The translations under genes were made by a program, and so were the position numbers. Shown piece after piece: positions 33,565 through 44,721 of a stretch of DNA of 64,000 bases. The DNA is taken from contig CM056742.1 in the NCBI GenBank assembly GCA_029851415.1, forward strand, positions 100,360,976 through 100,424,975, in the 5' to 3' direction. Under the pieces are notes generated by a model. That model was not told the DNA's origin, did not search any database, and saw only the letters and a list, made by a program, of their open reading frames with translations. This DNA is from Eretmocerus hayati (taxonomy: Eukaryota; Arthropoda; Insecta; Hymenoptera; Aphelinidae). The number at the start of each line of letters is the position of its first letter. The first letter of the stretch is position 1.

Positions 33565-34442
33565 TCAAGAAAAGTTTTGAATTCATCAAATGTGGAGTAA
33601 TCCATGATTTCATTTGTATATTGTTCCCAATTTTGACGAGAACCTTTATCAAGTTTTGAAACCATAATAAATACAATAAGGTCACTCCAGGAGTCAACTG
33701 GTCGTCTCAATGACCGTAGAGCGTTCAAATTCGCATTAGACCCATCACGCAAGGACTTCAAGGAAGCCAAGAGATCACACGTTACGTCAGGAGTATTAAT
33801 CGAATATTTCAAGTGAAAATAAATAAGTAGACGCTTGTTTTCATATTTGTTCATCTATTCTTGCCAGGTTGTAGCAAAATTCTCATTCGTGAGAGGAACG
33901 CTTCGAAGTATACTACTGGCGCCATCTACGAGAGCAAGTTCCAAATACCTGAGACGTGTGAAGTTATCAATATTGGGGTGATTCACTACTGCAGACGTAA
34001 ACAAGTCCTGAAAAGACGGCCACTCTGCTGGATCTCCGTACAATGTAGGTAGTGGCCACTCTGGAAGGTTGGCCCCGCCGCCATGCTCGCAATGAGCCGG
34101 CGCTACAGGGTGATGGGCTGTTTCATCAGCGATAGTAGGTGTTTCAGCTTCCTGAAGACGCTCCAAGATGTAGTCTCTGGCCTGATCATAGGCCACCTCG
34201 ACCACGGTGGTATTCTTGTTGACGAAGTATTCATGTTGAAGGTCATCTGGACCAGCTTCAGCATAAAGTGCACCGTGCAACTCTCTGTCCTTGTGCCATT
34301 CTTCGTCCAGCTTGGACAATTCATCCATCAACGGCTGCTGAGATGGGTGATCATGTTCACGGACCTGCTCGAGGGTGTTTACTATCGATCCTGTGATGAT
34401 ATCTTGAGTGGCCAAAAGTTTCAAATACTCCTTGCTTGACAT
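33565..34442 (-). pseudogene. BEL/Pao gag, N-terminal part
   Basis: The frame begins at ATG 34442 (MSSKEYLKLL). It has a helical N-terminal region, then the LPEWPLPTLYGDPAEWPSF-type motif characteristic of BEL/Pao and DUF1759 gag proteins, and LRYLELALVDGA. An in-frame TAG at 33855-33857 interrupts it directly before the segment that starts NKYENKRLL. The frame continues to about 33565, where a TA-flanked transposon is inserted. Gag forms the retrotransposon particle. The copy is non-functional. Confidence 0.8.
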
Positions 34443-34469
34443 GTTGAGGTCGTGTGAAAATATGCACAA

Positions 34470-35207
34470 TAGAGGTTAGCAAAAGTGCAAAGAATGCATC
34501 ACGAGGGGGGTGAGCTAGTGTGCGAGGAATGATCCACAGAGGTTCAGCACGTGTGCAAAAAAATGCACGAGAGAAATTTGGATGCATTACACATGCGAGA
34601 CCAAACTTGAGGTAATGTGTAGCGCACGCTGAATGAGCAGCTGTGCGCGAGGCAGAAAATTTCACGCAGAGAGCGCGAGAGTTGAGTCCCAAGTACGACC
34701 AGTAGCTTTGACACACGAATGGGGGTTAGAGTGAACGATGACGTAACACTCACACACACACACATCAAAGCGTAACACACGTTGCTAGCTTGGGGGTTTT
34801 CGAGAAATGTATATTATAACTCAAACGAGAGTGAGAAAGATAGCAACCGCAAGCATTTATGCGACGGAAGCAGAATCTCAAAATGACAATATATAGTCAA
34901 ATTCGTATCTGAGGCTTATGCTCGACGAGAGAGCCTCGCGAGCAATCACAGTTATGAAACATTCTACGAAAGAGACACGCGAGTATAGCAACTATATAGA
35001 TCCAGGGTGACCGAGGCACTCTAATACAGGCTTGCACGCACTATATCGTTATGTGCTGCCAGAACTCTCACACGGGAGACGGAAGGGCACGCTTGAGGTC
35101 CGAGTGAGGCTCGGCTCAGGATGGCGGCCCGAGAGAGACAGAAATTTTCTCTCAGCGATGATCTCCACGTGCACGTTGATGCACGCTGGAGGCCGACCGA
35201 AATCGTA
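34470..35207. other. Possible 5' LTR/leader of the BEL/Pao element; no gene
   Basis: Upstream of gag. Rich in repeated GTGCAAAAATGCA- and CACACA-like text. No LTR partner was found on the other side, so the assignment is positional only. Confidence 0.3.
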
Positions 35208-36552
35208 CACGCAAAGAAGAGCGCGCCGCTACAGTCGGGGCGCCCGCGTCGAAAGAGAGAGATCGTACACAAACTGAGATTCTCGGGCGCTTCCCGAGCT
35301 GAGCTGGCGCGTCGCGTCTGAAAAATTGACGCAACGCCCGCGTTCGGAGCCGACCGGTCACCACGAACAAATGATGGCTATATGATGAGTGACCACAAAT
35401 TCGCGCTGATTCTCGCGCTGATGAAATTTTCACCATATGTTAACGAGTATGCTGAAGAAGAATATAAAGTTCGTTTTAATCCATAACGGCGAGAACAAAG
35501 TCAAAATCCATTGTTCATGTGAGTATGGGGAAAATAAAACCCATCAAGTTTTCGGGATCAGCTGGCTCGACCTCCAGACTGGATGGACATTTATTCTCGA
35601 GGTTTTGAAGATATCGCTTTGAACCAACTCGGGAAGTCAGGAGTACACTGGAGTTCTCGAAACGTTCCCCGTTCCTCTGGAAAATTGATGGAGAATCACC
35701 CAAAAATATTCACCAAACTATTTTCAATTTTCAAGAAGCTTCAGTGGGTCTTATGTAATAGTTTCGCTGCTCACCAAATCTAAGATACTATTGAATGTTT
35801 GCTACAAAACTGCTTTGTTCTAGGAATGCTGATGGAATTATTATTCTACATTTGTTATTTCGATGGGTATATTTCAAAGAAAACAGATTTCTGGCGGGAA
35901 TATACACTCTTGCACAGCTTTGGATCCCAAAATTCCCTACAGTGATGGTTTATGCCGATCAAAATAACTATATATACAATAATAATCATAATTGTTAGCA
36001 ATTATGGAACGAAGCAATTTTGTAGCAAACACCCTACAGTATTGTGTATTATATGAGCAACGGAACTAATATGACCTAAATCAAGTTTTAGGAAATTAAA
36101 GATAATTTTGTGGATTCTGTTTGGAAATTTTCCAACGATTTTCCAGAGGCGCGGGAAACGCTTCGAAAACCACGATGTACTCTTGGCCCTTCACAAATTA
36201 GTACAAAATGATATACTCAAAATCCCAAGAAATTGGTGGATTTCAAATTCGCTATGGTCACATAAACAATAGATTTTGGCATCAATTCTTTAATAGTGGA
36301 GTAAGTCGAATTGTATATCCGTATTCAGTATACTCGTTAACATAAGGCGAAAACTTCATCAGCGCGAGAATCAGCGATAATTCATCATTCGTTCGTGGTG
36401 ACCGGCCGCTTACAGACGCGGGCGTTGAGTCGGGTTTTCAGACGCGACGCGCCGGCTCAGCCCGGGCAGCGCCCGAGAATCTCAGTTTGTTCACGAGCTC
36501 TCTCTTCCGATGCGGGTGCCCCGTCTGTAGCGGCGCGCTCTTCTTTGCGTGG
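35208..36552. repeat. Inverted repeat (arms 35208-35450 and 36330-36552)
   Basis: Arms of ~230-240 bp match in reverse complement: CACGCAAAGAAGAGCGCGCC / GGCGCGCTCTTCTTTGCGTG at the outside and GTTAACGAGTAT / ATACTCGTTAAC at the inside. The GC-rich arms enclose ~880 bp of AT-rich DNA without a gene. It could be a fold-back transposon or two oppositely oriented LTR pieces. Confidence 0.75.
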
Positions 36553-37543
36553 AGATATTGAGTAAAGAGCGAGGGGAATGCGCCAGAGGAAAATGGCGAT
36601 CGAGCCACGCGAGACACTCGTGGATTTGAGACTTTCTGCGAGTGAACTTTTCGACGTTGTAAATACTCCAGGCCGCTCCTCATCCGGCTCGAAGGACGAA
36701 ATGTTCGGGAGCGGAGGGCTTTCCTTTTGGGAGCTGCTGCATAGAAGGATGAGGAGGCTGGAGCAAGGGGCTCAAGTGCAGTCAGTGCAGAACGCGTCGT
36801 GTAATGCTGACACAAAATACACTTTATTCAAAATCACTCACCCCTAATACACAAGTTAACTCGCGTTATTGATGATATATGTATTGTGCACCTTGCACTG
36901 AGGGTCACGGCCCACGTGCTCGGGTAACTTGGATCTTTCTATCGAGGTATCGTCTATTTTACACGGGGCACTATAGCGAGAGGTGCGCCGTGGGCCAGTG
37001 CATTGGCATAACTAATTTCCCGGAGCAGCGCGAGCTGCCGCCGGTGAGGAGAGATACACATATATGGGCGCACAGCGATGTGAGTGAGGTCATGTGACCA
37101 TTATCAAACTTCAAACTAAACGAGCGCTTCTCTCTCTGCTATATCATTCCTGAACAACCTTTGATATGAAAAAATCAGTGTAAACTTTTGCCGCGCCCAG
37201 TACGACGTAATTTCGCCCGACCCACCCTCCGTGCTTCTGGGATTACTGTGTTCCTCACGGCCCCTCTTGGACTATGAAAAATATAAAGATACACTAATTC
37301 GACGTAAAAGTTCACATTGCTGGAATTGGGATGCAGCTCACGGAAAAAAGGTCATGTCACCATCACGCGCCTCTGCTTGCGGTATTCACTCGTATTCCGG
37401 AAGAATCAATCTTTCACAAGTGTACCTGATTACTTTCGATAATTCACCATAGGATTTATTATACTGTACACTGTCGGTATTTGCTTGGAATTTCAAGTAT
37501 TGTTTGAAAAAAATGCCAGACTTCAAGCAAAGTATAGTACTAT
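36553..37543. other. No recognisable gene
   Basis: Open frames such as 36578-36847 lack known motifs. No repeat structure is noticed. Confidence 0.35.
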
Positions 37544-37820
37544 TTAATTCTCGGGCATGCTCAAATACAAAGAAAATGAGAGACAAGAACGGATTGTAGC
37601 GTAGGGAGTACCGTCATCTTCTGGATTGTTTATTTCCGTAATCCCGAGCCGTTTTCGAGTATTTTGGTTGATTGAAGCCATCGCATTCGAAAAATGCTCC
37701 TCAGCACTCACGTGAACTTTTCCTATGCGACATGCTTGGGTGAACCAGTCTGGTATGCAAGATTCAGGCAATCCAAGGTACTCGCACACCAATTCTGCAT
37801 ATTTCATGTACGTTTTGGGA
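37544..37820 (-). CDS. Exon 2 of the same unrecognised gene
   Basis: Acceptor TTCTAG precedes SPKTYMKYAELVCEYLG, in phase with exon 1. The frame contains VCEYLGLPESCIPDW, HVSAEEHFSNAMASINQ and RKRLGITEINNPEDD and ends at a stop after SMPEN. Together the exons give 128 residues, hydrophilic and probably helical, with no signal peptide or membrane segment. Composition is protein-like, unlike the surrounding chance frames. The last ~20 residues may be intron read-through if a weak donor after PEDDG is used. Confidence 0.5.
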
Positions 37821-37961
37821 CTAGAACTATACACTCATAAATAAGAGAGAGAGATACATATATATCTCATGGAATTGGCAAGGGAGCGACAATTGGGTGT
37901 TCAGATTGTCGAAAAAAATTCAATATAGTCGAAAATCAGAAATTGGAAAATGCCTACTCAC

Positions 37962-38071
37962 GATTCATTTTTTGACTTGTACAGCTCATACTTGAAGATC
38001 ATTTTGCACAAGTCAACTGGATTGGATGATGGTTCGAATTCCTCTTTTTGGGCAATGCACGCGGCGCGCAT
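37962..38071 (-). CDS. Exon 1 of an unrecognised gene or gene fragment
   Basis: ATG at 38071-38069 opens a frame reading MRAACIAQKEEFEPSSN, with a lysine-rich end (FKYELYKSKNES). It meets a consensus donor at 37961 (GTGAGTAGG). Two bases of the last codon remain and are completed exactly by exon 2 after a 141-base intron. I do not recognise the family. The start could instead lie in an upstream exon, but no acceptor AG sits immediately before this ATG. Confidence 0.5.
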
Positions 38072-39914
38072 ATGTTAGGAGAAAAATGGAAAAAAGATAC
38101 GTAGCTTGAGACCGACTCCTCATTAGGTCAAGGCACGAAACCCATTGAAAACTCGTACCAATCTCTTCAGGAAATATTTAGTTCTAAATGCAAAATGAGG
38201 ACACGCTCTACTTTCGAGCTATCCATGGGGTTCTAAATAGGGTTTCTGCAGATCTAACGGTCTAGAATAGACTAAATTGCAAGAATTCAACAGCCTATGG
38301 ATACATCCACGAAATTCATGAGAGACTTTGCTGAGCGAAATCGATAAAACTGAAGTTCATTGATGATGTAAGATGGTACTCTTCAAGATCCACAAAACTT
38401 CATTCTGATGAATGAAAATGAATTATCAAGAATTCCAAAGTTGTGAGGATTTTGCTGACTGGGATTTTCTGGGAGTAAAAACCTAGGAGGTGTGGATGGA
38501 GCTATGTGATGAATGAAGAATAAGAACAATTTTTACCGAAAAAGTCTCCGCTTCGACAGCAGCATATGGATTCACTCTCTCTGATTAGAATCACCAGTTC
38601 TTAGATACGGAACATGCAAACGCTCTTGAGATATTTGTGAGGTTCATATGTCTTGCGAGACGTGAACTCTGTAATTAGAACTATTCCCGCTCATAACTGG
38701 CTTCTGAGTTATCGGAATGATAACAATTCGACATCTACCATCTTCTGAGATGTTCTCCTTTGGGATTGTATTCAAAATTGTGTGTGCTCAGAAAAGAGAT
38801 TGTATCCCAATGAAGGGAAGAATGGCCTGTCCATACTTTCTGTATCGAGAACCATGCATTTCATGCGATGAGAATCCACGGTTCGTATTGTTTCGGCTTC
38901 ACTCTTTGGAAACTTCTGTCGCGTCACATGGAAAACGAACAGTATTGGATGCTTATGTGTCGAGAAGGAACATCTGTTACGCATAGCCGGCGAGTGAGAT
39001 GGAAGAAAATGGAAATGGAGAGGTGGTGGATATGCAATGAAATGGTAATTGAAATCTAATCACGACATCCTCGATCGCGATTAACTTCACTGCGATTGAT
39101 TGTGAATGACTAACTCAGGACGAGGAGATGTAGAGATGTAGATCATCCACACGACTACCTATGAATTGAAATTCCAAAAAAATGTTCTCATATACTGAAG
39201 CTTGGATGTGAAGCTAGAAGAAAATATTTGCCTCGAATATTATGAGGATCGACAAAAATTCGACTTCGAATTCGACTGAATGGATCAATTGATAAAATAC
39301 TCTCTGTCGCAATATTAAATAGAGAAACGATTTCATCGATAGCCATTCCATTCAGAGATGTTCCACATATCCTATCAAACTTCCCAAATATTCAATTGCA
39401 ATATTCCAAGTACAAATGGACTCATTCATCTTTGGAGCGGGTGAAACAAGTATAATGCTACCAATAGATGCCAGTGTACAGGAGACATTTGACGAGTCAA
39501 TCTAATAAGATTACCTAACACTGAGTTTTGTGTTGATGTTTCCCGATCATGATAGAAATTTCTCAAATGTTAACTAAATATACTACGAAACTCTGTTGAT
39601 TAGATTGGAGCCCAACATTCCAACATCAAGTCCTACAGTTTTTGAATGTCTAGTTTTATCTCAAATAAAAGAGACGAATCTACTATATTAATATGAAATT
39701 CCCAATGTTGGAAAATTATTCATCATCCATCAGCCAGGCCAAACTTATTTCTTCAGTGGTATTGTGTAGAATCCAATCTCAGTGACATGGGTGATACTGG
39801 GTGTTCATCAAATCATATGACTAGAAATTCTGATTCCATAGTGTTCGGAAACCAGAAAATTAGCATATTGCCGTCACAGATATGACATCAGTGATTGGGA
39901 GAGCTAAATTATAT
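38072..39914. other. No recognisable gene
   Basis: AT-rich. Small frames at 38717-38986 on both strands are mutually antisense and without motifs. Confidence 0.35.
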
Positions 39915-42510
39915 AGAAAGGATCCCGTACCCAGAGGTAGGATATTGGATTGCGGTTAAATTTTCTGCGGGAAGAATATAATGTAGAGCGGGAAATTCTG
40001 ATCAAAAAGTTCAATGGACCAGAAGCCAGATAATGGACCATTTCTTTGCAATTAATCAATCAACTATCGAAAAATGAAAGGTTATGAGGTGATCCACAAG
40101 GATAACAACACCACGTGCTTGATATACTGCGGCGTTCGAATTCGGGCAGAGAGGAGGTTTTTCGGATAGTTTTATGTAGAACGCGCATTTGCTCCAGAAT
40201 ATCGAGATGATTGATTTGAAAAACTTGCGAAAAATGAGCTGGATAATGTGAGCAGAGGAAAACAGCCTCACCGAGTATTCACGTTGACAACGCATCCATA
40301 GCAGCGAGAAATCGTGACTGAATCAACGCTTGTCATTGGCAGCCGCAGAAAGCGGGCTGGAGAACTTGAGAGATGACAATATTATTCATTTTTATGGGTA
40401 TTTCAAGGTCGCTGCACCCGAATATGCTATCAGCCAGCCTCTGAACTTGATTGCGGGGTGTAAGAAAGAGATGGCGTAGATTAAGTTGGAAGAGTTGGGA
40501 AATGGTGCTCGTTAGGGTATTCCAACGTCGCCGAACACGAGTCTGGCATCAACCAGCCTCTGAATACGATTTCGTGGGAGGGTGCGAGGGTGTAGGTGTG
40601 CGATGACCTATATCGAGTTGGAAGATTCGAGATATGGTGTTTTGGAGGTATTTCGAGGTCGCTGAACACGAATCTGGCACCAGAAGTGTCTACGTCTAAT
40701 TCCATGGTTGGAGGTGCGATTCGATCAGAATTAAGCTCTGCAACTCACAGGACATGTTTTCAGGGTATTCCGAGGTCGCCGAACACTGATCTGGCATCAG
40801 AAGTTACCAAGAGTGGTTTGAATAGCATCAAGTTTCGCGAAGATATTCCGGTTCCCGTAAGCCAACTTTCCACGAAGCGCATACTTACGAATTCTCGCGT
40901 ACGCGACAATTTCCCGGTGCCCATGTTTGAAGACTTTTGCGTACGCGGAACCATGTAGCCAAGGTTTTGATGGGGCGCATACATTCTCGCGTACGCGAGA
41001 ATTTCCCGGTGCCCATGCTTGAACCGTTTGGCGTACGCGAACGATACTTATTGTCTCGTACGCGAAAATTTTCCGGTTTTTATTACCAAAGTTTCCATGG
41101 GAAGCATACTTGTAAATCCCTGCGTAACGCGAGAGAAATACCCTTCGCTTATTAGTTCTCATACACGCGAAATAATAACTTTTGCGTACGCGAAAATTTC
41201 TCGACTCGCGTACGCCACCCCATTTCCAGTGCCCAGGTTTGAATATTTTTGCGTACGCAAACGATACTTCTCTTCGCGCACGCGAAGATATTCGGTTTCC
41301 GTGAGCCAAGGGTTTCATGGGGCGCATACCTGCGAATTCTCACGCACGCGAAAGACTACCTTTCACCTACGCGAAAATCTTTCGGTTCACGTACGCGAAT
41401 CTATGTAGCTGAGGTTTCCATGGGGCGCATACTTGCAAATTCTCGCATACGCGAGAAGGACCCCACCGTAAATCATAGGAAATTGGGATATGGTGTAGAC
41501 CCACATGCATCCTTTTCAAGTGCAGATTCGACAGACTTGTTTCCTCCTTATTAAAAAGCTTTGCCATATAGCGTGATTTCGTAAGAAGAACTTAACAAGG
41601 AGTGTGATATGAAAATACATTGACAGGGAAGAGAGTCAAACCTCAATCGTGAGAATCAGGTTATTGTATGATCATTTACCAGGCGGTTGAGTCTCTGTCA
41701 AATTCGCACCTCCACCTACGCAACTAGACGTGGACACTGGCTGATAACAGAATCGTGTTCAGCGACCTTGAAATACCTCCAGAACACCATATCTCGAATC
41801 TTCCAACTCGATATAGGTCATCGTACACCTACACCCTCGCACCCTCCCACGAAATCGTATTCAGAGGCTGGTTGATGCCAGATTCGTGTTCGGCGACTTT
41901 GGAATACCCTAACGAGCACCATTTCCCAACTCTTCCATCTTAATCTACGTCATCTCTTTCTTACGCCCCGCAATCAAGTTCAGAGGCTGGCTGATAGCAT
42001 ATTCGGGTTCAGCGACCTTGAAATACCCATAAAAATGAATAATATTGTCATCTCTCAAGTTCTCCAGCCCGCTTTCTGCGGCTGCCCATCGCAAGCGTTG
42101 ATTCAGTCACGATTTCTTGCCACTATGAATGCGATGTCGTCGTGGATACTCAGTAAGGCTGTTTTCCTTTGCTTACATCACTCAGCTCATTTTTTGCAAG
42201 TTTTCCAAATTAATCATCTCGATATTCTGAAGAAGATGCGCGTTCTACATAAAACTATCCGAAGAACGTTCTCACTGCCCGAATTCAACCGCCGCAGTAT
42301 ATCAAGCACGTGGTGTTGTTATTGTTCTGGATAACCTCATGACCTTTCAATTTTTGATAGTTGATTAATTAATTGCAAAGAAATGGTCCATTATCTGGCT
42401 TCGGGTCCATTGACCATTTTGATCAGAATTTTCCGCTCTACAACCTTTCTTCCCCCCAAAAAATTCGACCGCAACCCAATATCCTATCTCTGGGTGCGGG
42501 ATTCTTTCCC
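39915..42510. mobile_element. 2.6-kb fold-back element with CGTACG-rich core
   Basis: Arms (39915-40800 and 41715-42510) are reverse complements: ATCCCGTACCCAGAGGTAGG at the left end against CTATCTCTGGGTGCGGGATT at the right, and ACCACGTGCTTGATATACTG against TATATCAAGCACGTGGT inside. Arms themselves contain ~122-bp sub-repeats with TTCGGCGACTTTGGAATACC-type text. The centre is a separate tandem region. No transposase. Confidence 0.8.
40850..41470. repeat. Degenerate tandem repeat with GCGTACGCGA boxes
   Basis: Repeated blocks such as TCTCGCGTACGCGAGAATTT, CCGGTGCCCATG, GGGGCGCATAC and AATTCTCGC recur with short irregular spacing. The CGCGTACGCG box is self-complementary, so each unit can form a small hairpin. 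Confidence 0.75.
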
Positions 42511-42761
42511 GAGTAAGGCACGCACTACCCCAAGGCAAGTTTGATGGCACGGTACAAATGTGAAGATGTCATTGTTTATCCCCAACTTTCCTCAAAATGT
42601 TTGATTTTCTGATGTTCACAAATTGTAAATGGAAGTGGCAGGCATGATTTCACTAATTGATTCCTACATAAATGTTCTCACGCCCTCGACTTCATTCACT
42701 TGTCTCAAAAGTATAACTCGACTCTCCCGATTTGAAAACACCAAATCATTACTCAGAGGGG

Positions 42762-44112
42762 CAAGGCGTGCCACTGACAGAACAAAGTTTGCCTGAAATG
42801 TCGCCTGAAACCGGAAGTAGGGTTCGATTCGTGATGGCAAAAGATGTCAAAATTCTATCGACAGGAAATCGAAAGTTCTCCTTCTTGCGATTTACGAGAG
42901 TAATTGTCCATTTTCACAATAACTCAGATTGTGTTGCGAAGACCACTCCTTGAGGAGTACTTGAACGTATACTATGAATGAGGAACAATATACAGATATG
43001 TGTGTCCGTTCATATGTATTGACGTAATCTACGTTCGTCGCTTGAAGGAATCGCAGACGAGCGAAGATTGGATGTGTGAGAGTGAGTTTTCATGATACAC
43101 GCCACGGTGCCGCATAGCTTTTGTTCTCGGTTTATATTCTCATTATTCTGATAGTGAGGGAATCCATCAGACCTGTAAGTTGTGATAAACGATCGACTGT
43201 TCTCGCTTCATCAGTTGTCCGGTTCTAGCGAACACGCAAACATCGTTTTCATGTGGCTATTCGCGGATATGCCGACTGCCGTAGCGTTTCTGTGAAACTG
43301 AGATACATTATAAAGATGAGGGATGGTTTTAAATAAGGTTGAATCTGCTCCAGAGGTTTGAGGGGGAAAAACCGACATGCTGACCGACTCATTGATAGAG
43401 AAGCCAGAGGGAAATACAAGTTTCCCCATCTAAAACCGTACTTCACCATCTTCAAAACCATGGATGAAACTGCCGGTTCATGTTCTTCCTTGAGACGGAA
43501 AGAGTCCATAGTTGACATCCACGAGTTACCCCTCGAAGGCAATGTTTACTCATCTTTATAATGTATTACATCATCACAAGAATGGTACGGCAGTCGGCAC
43601 ATCCGCGAATACCCTCATGAAAACGATGTTTGCGTGCTTGCTAAAAGCAAACAACTGGTATAGTGAGAATAGTCAATGGTTTATCACAACTTAACAGGTC
43701 TGATAGATTCCCTCACCATCAAAATACAAGAATATAAACGAGAATAGAATCTATGCGGCATCGTGGCGTGTATCACGTGAACTTACTCTCACGCATCCGA
43801 TCTTCGCTCGTCTGCGATTCCTCCAAGCCACGAACGTAGACTATGCCAATGAATATCAACGGACGCACATATTTCTATATTCTTCCTTATTCATACTATA
43901 CCGCCAAGTATTCATAGCTCAAGGACGGGTCTCCGCAATACAATCTGAGAGTTATTGCGAATATGGACAACTACTCGCGTAAATCGCAAGAAAGAGCACT
44001 TTCGATTTTCTGTCGATGGAATTTTGACATCTTATGACATCACGAATCAAACCCTACTTCCGGTTTGAGGCGACATTTCAGGCAAACTTCTTCCCGCCAG
44101 TGGCATGCCGTG
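42762..44112. mobile_element. 1.35-kb fold-back element
   Basis: Arms 42762-43445 and 43490-44112 are reverse complements with modest divergence. Pairs are ACCGGAAGTAGGGTTCGATT against AATCAAACCCTACTTCCGGT, and TTCGCGGATATGCCGACTGC against GCAGTCGGCACATCCGCGAA. Outer ends are GGCGTGCCACTGAC / CCAGTGGCATGCC. Frames in both arms are not genes. Confidence 0.8.
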
Positions 44113-44257
44113 GGGGGTCCATCCGGTATCTTTCTTCGTGACTACAACACCAGCAGAAGCATTTCAAACATCGCTGGTAAGTTGGTGGCTAGAAACTGAA
44201 TGCCATCAATAATTGATTCTTAATACCAGTCTCATTTTAAGGAAGAAAACTACTTAC

Positions 44258-44721
44258 CTCCACGTATTTGAGAGGAGCTGGGTTTTGAGGTTGTAGAAAT
44301 GGAGCCAGTATCTTTCTCAGATGCTCTGACTGGCGTTTTTGGCTTTGTTGATTGTCCACTAGATGATGCATCACTCAGTGTAGTTCCTAAACCTGAACGG
44401 TTAGTGACGTTGAGTGTTTCCTGATGTCCATAGCGATCAGTGATACTCAGATCTTCAACAATACCAATAATCACACCATCTGATAGGGCCTCATCAACAC
44501 TGATATTGGTTATATTCGACAAAGCTTTTCTGGGTGAAGCGAGGACCTTGGTTGGACTAGTGATAATGGTGCTCCCAGAACTCATAGTGAGGCTGTATTT
44601 AGAAACCTGGAATAATTGGCTCATTGAACTATTACTGACGAGTAACTTATCCTCATCATTGCCCAATAGTTCTTGGCAAGTCTCACATTTTTTGCATTGG
44701 AGGCATTGTGTCCGATGTCTA
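44258..44721 (-). CDS. Exon with PHD-like cysteine motif
   Basis: Bounded by acceptor TGTACACAG and donor GGAG|GTAAGTAG, 464 bases, open throughout. It starts RHRTQCLQCKKCETCQELLG with NDEDKLLV next. This looks like the junction between the first and second PHD fingers of d4/MOZ/PHF10-type chromatin proteins (C-x2-C-x2-C-x2-C followed by acidic D-x-LL). The expected FCDxCD that should follow is absent. Instead comes a Ser/Thr-rich stretch (SPTKVLASPRKALSN, KPKTPVRASEKDTG). It may be an alternative exon, a captured fragment or a decayed duplicate. Confidence 0.45.

Larger units (their letters stand above)
31690..34442 (-). mobile_element. BEL/Pao LTR retrotransposon remnant
   Basis: Minus-strand order: gag (34442-33565), a later insertion (32631-33562), gag zinc knuckles (about 32630-32270), aspartic protease region, then directly an integrase tail. 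The RT and RNase H are deleted. Frames carry a nonsense codon and a frameshift. No pair of LTRs was recognised, although 34470-35450 would be the place for the 5' LTR. Confidence 0.8.

Noticed and set aside
42818..42835. GGTTCGATTC, resembling a tRNA B box
   Set aside because: No matching acceptor stem or A box at the right distance. It lies in a fold-back arm and its mirror copy is degenerate.
43249..43542. 97-residue minus-strand frame at the centre of the 1.35-kb fold-back
   Set aside because: Spans the palindrome centre. The second half mirrors the other arm and no motif is recognised.
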